Position numbers and translations under genes: made by a program. From Pelecanus crispus (lineage: Eukaryota; Chordata; Aves; Pelecaniformes; Pelecanidae), in contig NC_134652.1 of the NCBI RefSeq assembly GCF_030463565.1, forward strand, positions 7,405,897 to 7,469,896: a DNA stretch of 64,000 bases, in the 5' to 3' direction. Every line of letters begins with the position of its first letter. Within the stretch, counting starts at the first letter, position 1. Shown here piece after piece: positions 48,101-60,100 of the stretch. The notes below the pieces were generated by a model. The model did no database searches. It was not told the origin of the DNA and saw only the letters and a list, made by a program, of their open reading frames with translations.

Positions 48101-51100
48101 ACTGGATGGTTTGCATCTTGTTGAATGACATTGGTAGGTGCTGTTCTACAAGCCTCGTCATGTGTATTAGTTGTCCTTCTTGATGAAATTAGCTTTAAAA
48201 CTGGATGTGTATATTTTATTAATATGTATGAAGTGCCCAGTCATGCCTTGATGGATGGAGACACATCTCTGCCATCCTGAAATTTTCATGTTAATGGAGA
48301 TGTCTGCATTCGTTTGCCAGTTATGTCATTGAAAAACTGCCACTGCAGTTGCATCTGCCAACATTTTTGATACGGCCAGCTAAATCAAACCATCAATGAA
48401 CATTGGTTAGAGTTGATTAAATTCTAAAAGTTTACAGTGTCAAGTGTAAAAACATCACCTTCTCCTTTGCAAGTCTTTTGCTAATTGGATTTTACTTTCA
48501 GAATTCCTTGAGGTCGGCAAAAAGCAGCCTGCCCTTGATGTTCTCTATGATGTTATGAAAAGTAAAAAACACCGAACATGGCAGAAAATCCACGAGCCAA
48601 TTATGTTGAAGTACCTGGAACTCTGTGTGGATCTCCGCAAGAGTCATCTGGCAAAAGAAGGACTGTACCAGTACAAGAATATCTGCCAGCAGGTATGGCT
48701 TTTGAATTTTATTTTTTTTTATTTGTAGCAAGCATGGTATATGTCAGCTGATATGATCTAAACGTAACTGATTGGTCTCGAGTTAGAATTAATCTGCTTT
48801 TTAGATGTTCCTGGTTTTGTAGCATTTACATTTTAAATACTTGCTGCCTATTGTGGGTGGAAATATCTTCCCATTTTCTCCCTTTGATGTAGGTGAACAT
48901 CAAATCTTTGGAAGATGTTGTTCGAGCCTATTTAAAATTAGCTGAAGAAAAAACAGAAGCAGCTAAGGAAGAATCCCAGCAGATGGTACTGGACATAGAA
49001 GACTTAGATAACATTCAAACTCCAGAGAGGTAGGTGGCCTGTCTTTAAAATGTAGCACTTCACAGCAAAGTATCCTTATTTTCCTGAAGGATCTTGGCAA
49101 TTCAGAGAACTGATATATAAAGATGATGGATTTGAAATGGAATACTAGTGGTGTTCTAGAGGTTCTAAAGGTAGGAAAAAAAAATAGGAACGGTATTTTG
49201 CATTGAGCAAAATCCTAAGTCCAAGTAAAGAAAAGTAAACTAAGTAGTAAAGAATAGAAAACGTAGATACAGTAGGAGCGGTTCTAGGAGCTGCGTCACC
49301 ACTTTCTAGTGTCTGCTCAGATCTGCATCTGTAATGGTATTGGCAAGTTTATTATTGAAAACTGCTCATTATCAGTTGATCTACAAATGCTATTAATTAT
49401 ATTAGGCCAATTTAATTCCTGTATGTAATAACCTCCAGTATTTCTGACCACGTTGTGCATGTACAAACAAAAGGTAATGTTATTTTCTAATTGCTTGGGT
49501 AACTGATGAGATAATAGAAGAAAGGGTGTAAAAAGTAAATTCAGAGTGTTATAGTTAATTGGATGGATCATGAGAATGTAGAAGGAATGGGGAAAAAAGG
49601 TTCAGTAAATATATCTGCTGTAGGTTCTGTATAGACCTTCACTTAAGCCTTGCTTAAGCAAGTAGTGCCAGGTTAGGATGCAAAAACTCTACAGCTCTAC
49701 GAGAAGTCACTACTCTGCTGTCAGAATGGTTTGTGGGAGAACATCCTAATCTGCTTCAGGCAAAGCAAGGTCAGCTCTGATTGCATGTTTATGTTCTTCA
49801 GATGAATCTGTTGATTTAGGGAATGCTCATGTTAACTCTGATAGTACAGGTATGTATGTGTGACATCTGTGGAAGAGGGGTAACAAGGTGGGGGTGAAGA
49901 AATGTTTTAAACAATTCCAGCTGAGTTTGGAAGAGGCCATCTGTCCTTACCCTTTCAAAAAAAAATCATAAAGTTTAGGGAATAAATTAAAATTTCCGAA
50001 GGCCAGACCAAATTAAAATTTGCAGAAGATATTAAAAGAAATAACAAAAGAATCTTCAGCCATAAGTGGAGAATTCTAAGAAAAATGGTGGTAAAATTCT
50101 GAGGAGGTGGGTTGAGATTAGCCATCCTAGGGGTGGTCTGAAAATTAAAGCAATACTTTGCTACTGATTTTTGTAGGAATATTGATTCTGGAATAAAAAA
50201 AAGATAGGTTTTTAGAGCATGGAAATTACCCTCTCTGAGGTGAATGGGAAAGTCAGCTTTCTCTTCATGTTGGGTGACAGCATAATTTCTATCCTAGAGT
50301 TTTTAAAAATATCAGCAGATACTTTGGGTACTAAAGCTCTGCAGATACCCATCTGAGCAGACGGTGTGTTTTCTCATCATCCATATGCAGGACTGAGTAT
50401 TGGTCTGAAGAGTTGCTTATGTGTTGTTATCTTGATCATAATAAGATTCAGGTCTTTAGTATGAGTTTTGAAGGAAGGAAGTAGTACATGGAGTTAAAAA
50501 TAAGATAAAATTCGGCAGAGGCTTGCCGAAGGGTAGATGACATCTGATTACGTTAGAATTTATTTGGCAATTTAATTTTTTAGATTCAAGAAATGCCAGA
50601 GATCTAACCTGGGGAAAAGTAAAGCTGTTGATACCATACCAGAAGGGATGTTTTGCAGTTTAATTGGAAGGGGACTAAGACATTGCCCAGTGAGAAACTG
50701 ATGACATGTAATGACGAAAGGAGATAGGAAGCAAGAGTGAAGTTAGTGGGAATTCTTTCAATTAAAATCTTGGCACAGAAACAAAAAAAGTCAGTCGAAT
50801 TTACTGGTGATAGAAAATTGGAAGAAATTGTCAAAGTAGAGGACATTTTGTCTTGTGTAGGCGACTGTGAGGAACAGAGTTATAGTATTCAAATAAAACT
50901 CACAAAAACATGGAGTAGAAGGCTGTGGATTTACATGTTAACAGCAAGGCTCTCTGGTAGAAGTTGCCAACTCATTGGTTGCAAATAATGAAAAGGGTAC
51001 AGACCTGTCTTCAGTCGTTGTTCCAGGATGGCAGCGCCATTCCTGTTATTTCCAGTGCCTGAAAATAGTCTTCATTACAGAGGAATCCCACTAATAGTTA

Positions 51101-54100
51101 GACACTGAAGATTGACCAACCACTCTTTTTCCTTGTTCTCTTTTATAGAACTGAGGACCAGAAAATGTGTCTTTTCAGTCACACTTCTTTATCTGAACAA
51201 CCACTGTTTCTTTAGAGTTTTTTAGGTCCTGTTTTCTCAACTTCTCATACTTTTTTGCTGGATTCGCTGCTTGATCTGTTGGCGAAGGCACTGGTGAAAT
51301 GTCATCTTTAATATTGTATGTAGTACTAGAGCTCAAGGAAGTAAATTAGAACTGGAAGCGGTATAGTAGAAGAGAGTGACAAGAGTTGAGAGTTTATATT
51401 AAGAGCATAGTTCAAAAAGGATTTTAAAAATGAAGGCTTAGGGAAGATGTTTCTTTGTAAGTTTGTCATGCTGGGCGGACTGTTTAGCAGAAAGGGATCA
51501 TGTGGGCCATAGTACTGAATTTGTCTCAGTGTCCTGGGAATCCTTTCCAATCTTGTATTTCTGTGAGTGAGGAAATGCAGTTATGGCCCCTAAATGCAAG
51601 ATTATCATACCTTCTGACATCTTTAAGCATCTTTTTCATGTCAGAATTTTTAAAGGATTTGATACTTTAAGTATTCTAGTTTTCGATGTCTGCAGATCGT
51701 AGGGCACTTGTTGCTTGTGTGTCTTATGTCAAGAAGAAGCAAGCTCTCTGGCAGCATTGCTGGTGACTAAAAAGGAAGTTTCAGCAAGTAGGAAAGTATC
51801 TGAGTAGACAGTGATATTTGAATCTAACAGAGGTACAGTGCGCAGCTCCCTGGTAGAAGAGGGAAGGTGACAATCCTGGAATTAGTTTCCTTTGGCTTAC
51901 TCGCATGAATGATACAGAAGCTCCTGACGTCTCCTATCTCTGGAGCTTGTACATGTCTGTCATATGTACAGGGGCCAAAGTTTGAAACTTAACGGCAAGA
52001 AAAGTTATCTACAGCCTTTAAAGGAAAAGAGAGAAGTCTGAGGGACCAATTTGAAAGTAAGCAGTAGGCTGTTCAGGACCAGTTAGCTGTTCAGATTTAT
52101 CCAGTCTCATCTTAGATCTTGATAAGAAAAGTTGGTGAGAATTGTGGGGAATAAACCACTTTTTTTTTTCCTTACCCCCCCTCCGACTGTAGCGTTCTTT
52201 TGAGTGCTGTAAGTGGAGAAGACACTCAGGATCGTACTGACCGACTGCTTTTGACACCCTGGGTTAAATTCCTATGGGAATCATACAGGCAATGTTTGGA
52301 TCTTCTCCGAAATAATTCTCGAGTGGAACGCCTGTACCATGATATTGCACAGCAAGGTAAGCTGAAAAGATGGAAACTTAAAGTATAATGAGATCTAGGA
52401 CTTCTATATATTACATCCTGTAAAACTAGAAAATGAAAGGTTATTTCCATTTGGATATTGCTTCAGAGTTGGAAATACATTAATCTCTTAAGCATATGAA
52501 TGGGCACACATACTATTTTTAAAATTACAGAGGTTCCTTAAAATTACTGAGGTTTCTGGACATTGATCTTTCTTGTAATAGAACCTGCAAGGAAAAATTT
52601 TTTTGTTTCCTGGATATACTGATAATATGAGAATTACTGGTGCTGTGTCTTTATTTTTTTCTAACTTACTGATCAAAATTAGTCATGTTTTCACTTTGTT
52701 ACCCAGAATGGCAAATGTGTCTTCCATTAATGTATTCCATGTGAGCTCACTTCAAAAACTAATGTACACAAAAAGGTGCTGTAAAATTACAATGCACTGT
52801 CAATTTTGACACAGACGTAACTCAGCAAAATATTATGCAGAAGGTAATAGGAAGAAGCCTAGTCTGATTCTTTCTGGCATTATTCTGTAAAAATTGAATT
52901 TATAAGAATGAATACTTGCATGTTAATCTTTTCTTAAGGGTGAGAGATGAGCAGAAAAATGTCTTTGTATGTATAACTTAGGGCTCTGTATTTTTGAAAA
53001 ATGACTCTTAGATTTTTAACTCTGGATTCAAATTGTGAAAGTAAATTAGGAAAGATGACTGTCAGATGAGTTCTAGGTGCTCTAGTGTATTTAAGGGTGC
53101 TACAGTGTCGGGACTTCCTTTTTTGCCTGTTTCTGGTAGAGATACTTTAGAATTTTCAGAGTGACAGTGGCAAAGCAACAACAGATTTTTGAGAGGAACT
53201 ATGGGGTCAAAGACAATTTTCTTCTGTGTCATTTCCAGTTTGAAAACTTCATGTAACTTTACCATATTTAGATGACTTAGGAATTTTTTCCCACGTTTTA
53301 CAAAGCCAAAACCTGAATTTATGCCATTCACAGAATTTTGTTTGCACTTAGTTCAAAATAAAAGCTAGAATCACTGCTTAAATTGGCACATTTTTAAAGA
53401 GAGTCAAAGTACTCCCTTTGCTCCTTCAGCTTAATTAGGTAGAAGCGTGTTCATTTTTTGAGGTCAAGATGGGAATGCTCTGCATTGTCATTTATTCATT
53501 ATGTGCGATAGTTTGCATCTTGTTTGAGATGTCTTTGGACTGTAAATGAAGATTCTTTAAATGTACTGATTTACATATTTGAATGCCATTTAGAACTACC
53601 ATGAAGTCACCATTAGCGAGCATTCTTGATTTATACTGTTCATTTTTGCAGCTTTTAAGTTCTGCCTGCAGTACACACGTAAAGCTGAGTTCCGTAAACT
53701 CTGTGATAACCTGCGGATGCATTTGGGGCAGATCCAGCGTCATCATAACCAAAGCACAGCAATCAACCTCAACAATCCTGACAGCCAGTCAATGCACTTG
53801 GAGACCAGGCTTGTGCAGCTTGACAGTGCTATTAGCATGGAGCTGTGGCAGGTATGCAGCAGGGCTCCTGTAATCGCACTGTAGTCTACAGCCTTTCCAG
53901 AATCTGTTCCATGCAGATCATGTTTCATGGTATATACTCCAAGGTAAAGACAGGATAATAGCTGAAGAATAAAGTTTTAATATCTAGAATGTGGTACTAC
54001 ATGTATATTGAATGCTTAGTCTGATGTTCCTGGGATTGCTGTTTTCGCATAGCATTTCAAACCAAGCTTCTGCTGGTAGTAGTAAATGGTAAAGTGGCTG

Positions 54101-57100
54101 AAGTCGTTTTGAGTTGTGAAAATGAGAAGTTGATGATGACACCTTCACCTCTGCCATCTTGCATTCTCATGAACTAGATCACTGGGAAGTGAGGGCACTA
54201 TCAAAACAAATTTTTCGAAGAGGTGCTTTGCTTTTCCAACCTTTCTAATGTTAAATTCCTTAAAAAGCCAAGGTTGTAATTTTTTGCTTTTGTGAATTTG
54301 GAGAATGTTCTCTGTTGCGTTGTTTCCTTTTTAGGTATGTAAGTAATTACGTGTAAGGCATTTCCAAGATTATATATATTTTTAGGAAAACTATACCCAT
54401 TTTTTATCACAAAATTGATTTTATGAAAAATGGTAAAACCAGTAAATAGTATAATTGGTATAATAGTAAAATAGTAAAATTTTTGTTATTCTGTAGGTGG
54501 GGGTCTTTTCCCCCCTTGGTTTGTAGCTTGAAAATCTGAAAGAAACCGGTTTTCAGAAAATTATGCAAACTGATCATTAACTACCAAATTCTAAGCAGAT
54601 AGTTAATGGATTTGCAATATGTCCAAATAATTTCTTTATTAGGAAAGAAGTGTTTCCTTTCGTGTAGCTGGTGCAACTGAAGATCATTGCTTTCGGTGGT
54701 ATTAAATATATTATAGTCTTATAACCTTTAGTGAATGTGTATTTTTCCCTTTTTTGGGTATTGCAAAAACTTCCTAAAAGTAGTGTATTTGGGTTTTTTT
54801 AGGAAGCTTTCAAAGCAGTGGAGGATATTCATGGGCTATTTGCACTGTCTAAGAAACCACCCAAACCACAACTGATGGCAAATTACTATCACAAAGTTTC
54901 AACTGTCTTCTGGAAATCAGGAAATGCTCTTTTTCATGCATCCACACTTCACCGACTTTATCACTTATCAAGAGAAATGCGAAAGAACCTCACACAAGAG
55001 GAGATGCAGAGGTGGGGAAAGATACTTCATGTGATCTTAGATTCTCTTTTTAACCCCATAGGTTCAAACATAAACTAAATTGTACCCCAAAAGAAGCAGA
55101 TGACATGTATGGCTATGAGCAGCTCTGCTTAGTGGCCTGTACTAATTGCCTTAAAATAAATGTGGAGCAAGAAGGATATTTTACAAAGCTACAGTGTAAA
55201 TAATGTAAACATCAGGATCGCCTTAGTTAAGCTTCCTTCTCTGTTACTGAGTGGGAAGCTAAGCAAGATAATGTGTCTTTTGCTTCCTTTTTCTCTTCTG
55301 AGTGGTGGTATTTACTTCACAAGATTTCATTATAACTAGTATAAACTTTCCGTAATATATAAAAGTCTGTATAGCCAAATGGCCTTTAATATTTTGGTAA
55401 CAAGTATGATACTGGCAAGGCTTTTGAGGCATGCAGTATCACTGACTGCATTAACCTCTGAAGGTCATGTACAGGCCTTTATATAATCAGAATCTGGTAG
55501 GAATAAATACTCTATGGAAATTCTTATATTGCTTTTCATTTGGGTACTAACGTCAGAATTTAAATATTTAATGTCATTTGTATCGTTACATCAAAAGGTA
55601 CATCTGGCTTGCACAGTAAATTTAAAAAGATTAATGCAATCAAAATGACTGGTATGGATTTGCAGCTAAAATTTTTAAAGGCGCTGCTTTCATTATTTTA
55701 CAGTATTTGGATATTTACAGAGGCGGCTTAAATTTCTTTATCGTTTCTGTGTATATATACATATGTATATACACACATATGTAAGTAATGAGAAGATGTT
55801 ATCAAAATCTTTCCGCTGGTTACTGAAGAACACTGCGTTCTGTACTGTTATTGCGCAGTTGGCGTCTTTTCTGTTATTGCTGGTATTTTTACACAGTTTT
55901 GCATCATGAATGCTATTCATTCCTGCTCTTGAATTGGCACGTATATGAAAAGGCATTAATTAGTGTTCTCTTGCAGTTCATCTTTTGTGGTTATACTTTG
56001 TCAACAGGATGTCTACTCGTGTCCTTTTGGCTACTCTGTCAATTCCTATAACTCCTGAGAGAACTGATATTGCTCGCCTTCTGGATATGGATGGCATCAT
56101 TGTTGAGAAACAGCGACGTCTGGCAACCCTGTTGGGTCTTCAGGCCCCACCTACACGTGGCAGTCTCATTAATGATATGGTAGGTAGTGGTGCTCAGATG
56201 AGCAGCTTTGAAACATCGAGTCCTCTTTGGGGCTGTTTTCCTTCTGTGCTTAGTTATGGGACAGCAGTTTAGAAGTTAAAAGAGTTGTGTGGTTAATTAT
56301 ATGACTTACGGTATAGTGTTAAAATTTCAGATTCACAAGAAGGACTGTTTGGAAATGGCACCAATAACGGGAGGCCTGAATGCTTGTGTGCACTAAAGAG
56401 TCAGATTCAATATTGTCCTTTATGTCACCCAAGCAACGAGTGTTGTTTTGAAACTGAGGGGTCTGAAAAGGCTTGTGAGCTAGAACTTTGGGTTTTTTTC
56501 CCTACTCTCAGGTGTGTAATTAACTGAACCAAATGTTTATTTTTCTGTTTTAAATGTATTTTGGATAAGCATGGGTCAGATATCAGATACTTAGGTCCTT
56601 ACAGCCCACTGATTATGAAAAGTTCCTTGTGTTTAATTTGAAGGGAGGCTAGATTTATCCATCTTCAGACCTTTCTGGATATTCATAAACAAATTAGGCA
56701 TTCAACCATAGTTAGGTGTTTTCAGAGGACGTTTGAGTTTCTTGCAGTCATTTGCATGCAGGCCTAAAACTTACATTCAAGGTTCATTTTACAATTTGCA
56801 TTAATTCGTCTTCTGGTACCTCTCCAGTTTGCCTTAAAACCACAATTTAAAGCTTAAGAAGTTTACTCACAAACTGAGATGTGTGGTTTTAGTTTGGATG
56901 TGGGCCTACATCGGTGTAGTAGGACTTGTGTCTTAGAAATGGCTAATAAGTTTGAGGGTGGTACTGTAGTCTAAATATTTATCTTGTTTATATGTTTTAT
57001 GTCTACTTTTCCATTTTTAAATACAGTTAAGTGATGTAGCGTAGGGTTATTGTCACTGCAATTAAGAATGCTGTAATAAACAAGTAGTCTCCTATATTAA

Positions 57101-60100
57101 AAGGTACATGTGGTCCTATTTAACTTCTTGAACATAAAATTCTTAAAGCATAACTTTTTGTTAATATTGTATTTATTTTGAGATCTTTGTATTTTTTTGT
57201 TGATTGTAGGTAAGGTTCAACGTAGTGCAATATGTTGTTCCGGAAGTGAAAGAACTTTACAATTGGCTTGAAGTAGACTTTCACCCACTCAAGTTATGTA
57301 GCCGTGTCAGCAAGGTAGGTTTTGTAGTTCTGTGTGTACAGTAATTGGTCTTGATTAATAGTCTGTTACTTGAATAATGATTTGTGGTAAAAACCAACTA
57401 GCTTTTTCTGTTGCCAGAATTTTCAATGGTAGGCTTTATTTGGTCCAATTCCATTACAATGACATGTACGTAACATCGGATATACATAGTACACTGGATT
57501 ATTGAAATAGAATGAAAATTCATTCAGGTCTCTAGGGTGCTGTTCAGAGGGTCACTACAGAGGTGCAGAGTTTGGGGAACGAATCAGAAGGTCTTGTTGG
57601 TGGAGATGATACCGAGTTAAATTTCGTTTAAAGATGCAGAAATGAGAAAACTGTGTGTGCGCACATGTGCATATGTGTGCAAGTGGGTTGTGTGGGAAGT
57701 GGAAAAATATACTAATGACTTTTTACTATTAAAATGCAGAGTATTGGGAGGTAAAATAATGTGAGAGCTGTTGATTAAGTTAATGTGAATTCTGCAATTG
57801 ATGAAGCACATCATGTTCTTTTTCTTTAATAGTGGGAACAAAGATATTTGAGGTGCTAAAAAGAACTTGAAGGTAAATTAGCAGTGTGGTAAATGTTGCC
57901 AGTACTGTCAGTCGCCTTCATACAAAAAATGTTAACTATCCATTATAAATAAAAGTTTTCTGATCAAAAGATACCCTTCACTAAAACAATGTAGTATCTG
58001 GACAAAAGTGCTGTTGTTTCATGAGCTGTAAACTGGAAATATTTTAAGAACCGTGCTTTGTACTTTAATGTTGAAGTTTTTAAGGGTTGATGCAGATAGA
58101 GTAACTTTTCAGAATTTTGATAGGTTCTGAACTGGGTGAAAGACCAAGCTGAAAAGGAACCTGAGCTGCAGCTGTATGTTCCCCACCTGCAAAACAATAC
58201 CATACTTCGCCTTCTGCAGCAGGTATGAGTAAAGAAAATGTATGTTCATAAGTATACGTAAGTTAGGAAATGCTTTGGAAGAACGTCAAGTTGGAAACCT
58301 CCATGCTGAAGTAAATGTTTTCCATCAAATAGAAGACCATTGTGATTTTTGAATACTTTTTTCCAGTCTGTAACCTGTATCTTCAGGTTTGTGCATCACT
58401 TAGGGACAGCTGTAGTAGCTAACTTCATAGTGGTTGCATACAGTGGTGTAACCTCTTGCCTAGATTTTCTTCCTTACGGATCTATGATGTCTTACGTAAG
58501 GTAATTTGTTTCTTAAAACTTTTTTTGGGGGTAAGCTCTGGGTGGGTTATTTCGGTTTTGGGGTCTTTTTGTGTCTAGGTGTTTTATAAAATGCACATTT
58601 CATTGACCTGCTTTCCTTACAAGTGACGAGCAGTGTTATTTCTGATGTGCTAAAGAAATAGTTGAAGGCTAATTAGCAGCATAGCTGTATGTAGTTACTG
58701 CTGCCAGTCTCCTTCATACAAAGAAGCCGTTCAGGAATGGCATTTAATCTTAGGTTAAGTTTGAATACAGTACAGAAATAAAATCCTGAAAGGGTATTTG
58801 TAATTGTATTAATATGTATAAGTTCATTTATTGACAATTTAAGTTAGCTTTAAAGCCCGTACAACAACTTTTATTTCTGATCTCTTTTTAATGAGGAAGA
58901 ATACCTGATGTTTCTGTTCACATACAGGTGGCCCAGATTTATCAAAGCATTGAATTTGCTCGTCTGGCTAGCCTAGTTCCTTTTGTTGATGCTTTCCAGC
59001 TGGAACGTAGTATTGTTGATGCAGCCAGACATTGTGACTTACAAGTAAGTGCTGTAAAAAGATTTCTGTAAAATGAGTGTGGATTCATGTGTATTACATT
59101 GGATGAAAACTAACTGGTTGATGTTGAAACCAAGGAAGACAATGGATTCTTGATAGATGGAGATAAACTAGAGTAAATGATGTGTGTGACAGTATATTAA
59201 GAACTGATGATTATTTGCATTCTGGTGTGTATTTTTTATTTAGGTCAACAACCATTAACATAAGTCCAGTAGAAGTAAAATTTGAAATAAAATGTGCTGA
59301 AACTTGCCCTGTGAGCCCCAGTCATTTAGTCCAGAATATCCTGAAGCCACTCTAACAAACAGGGATGCGAATTTCTGACTCTGCTGAATTTGTTGTGCAA
59401 GACGCGCTAGCAGTTGCTGATGTTGGGTTTTGTCTAACCAAGCGATTGAAGTAAAACACCAATGTCTGAGATGTTTCAGCTGCTGTTGAAGATTGCATTG
59501 TTGGTAAAGTTGTCTGTATTGAATGAACGACAGCCTGTAATGAAATGTTTAAGCTAGTCATGAGATACAAGTAGTTGTTAGTTGAGATCCCTTAGTAATT
59601 ATCCATTTAGGTTTTTAGTTGAGATTGCTTGGTAATTATCCATTTAGGTTTTTAGATAAAGTTAAGTTAATGCATTTAAGTTAACACACAACTTTAGATT
59701 ATATTTTAGATGTGTTGAAATTGTCTGCATTAAGGTCAGGATTCTTGTTTTGTGTATTGCTAATGTGGAGGAAGAGGCAAGAATGATTTGTCTTGCAGTG
59801 CTCATTTCATAGGATGATTAAAAGTTCAGCCTCTGCTAGTGATTTTTTTTTTTTTTAAATCATGGAAATTAAACAAAATTTTATTCAGAGTGCTATTTTT
59901 CTTCTACTAATTTGGCATTTCTGGTATAGCTAAAACTTTTTTTTTAAAAAAAAGTATTTTCTGCTTAGAGCTTTTGTTGACTCATTGGTCACAGGCAGAG
60001 CAACAGAGAAATTATTTAAAAGTAATAAATAATACAAGCCTTTTCTTTCTTTCTTTCTTTCTTTCTTTTTTTTTTTTTTTAAAAAGGTTCGCCTTGATCA

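Larger units (their letters stand above)
59045..60086. other. EIF3A intron 10
   Basis: It contains the 37-bp tandem duplication (59578-59651) and ends in the (CTTT)n/T run that serves as the polypyrimidine tract of exon 11. I looked for a third snoRNA copy (the CCTTCATACA end) and found none. Confidence 0.5.

Noticed and set aside
54126-54190. Box C-like ATGATGA in EIF3A intron 5
   Set aside because: No CTGA box D at a suitable distance and no terminal stem, so a C/D snoRNA is not supported.
59352-59570. Minus-strand 72-codon frame in EIF3A intron 10
   Set aside because: Low-complexity Ser/Thr-rich and without a known relative; not distinguishable from chance.
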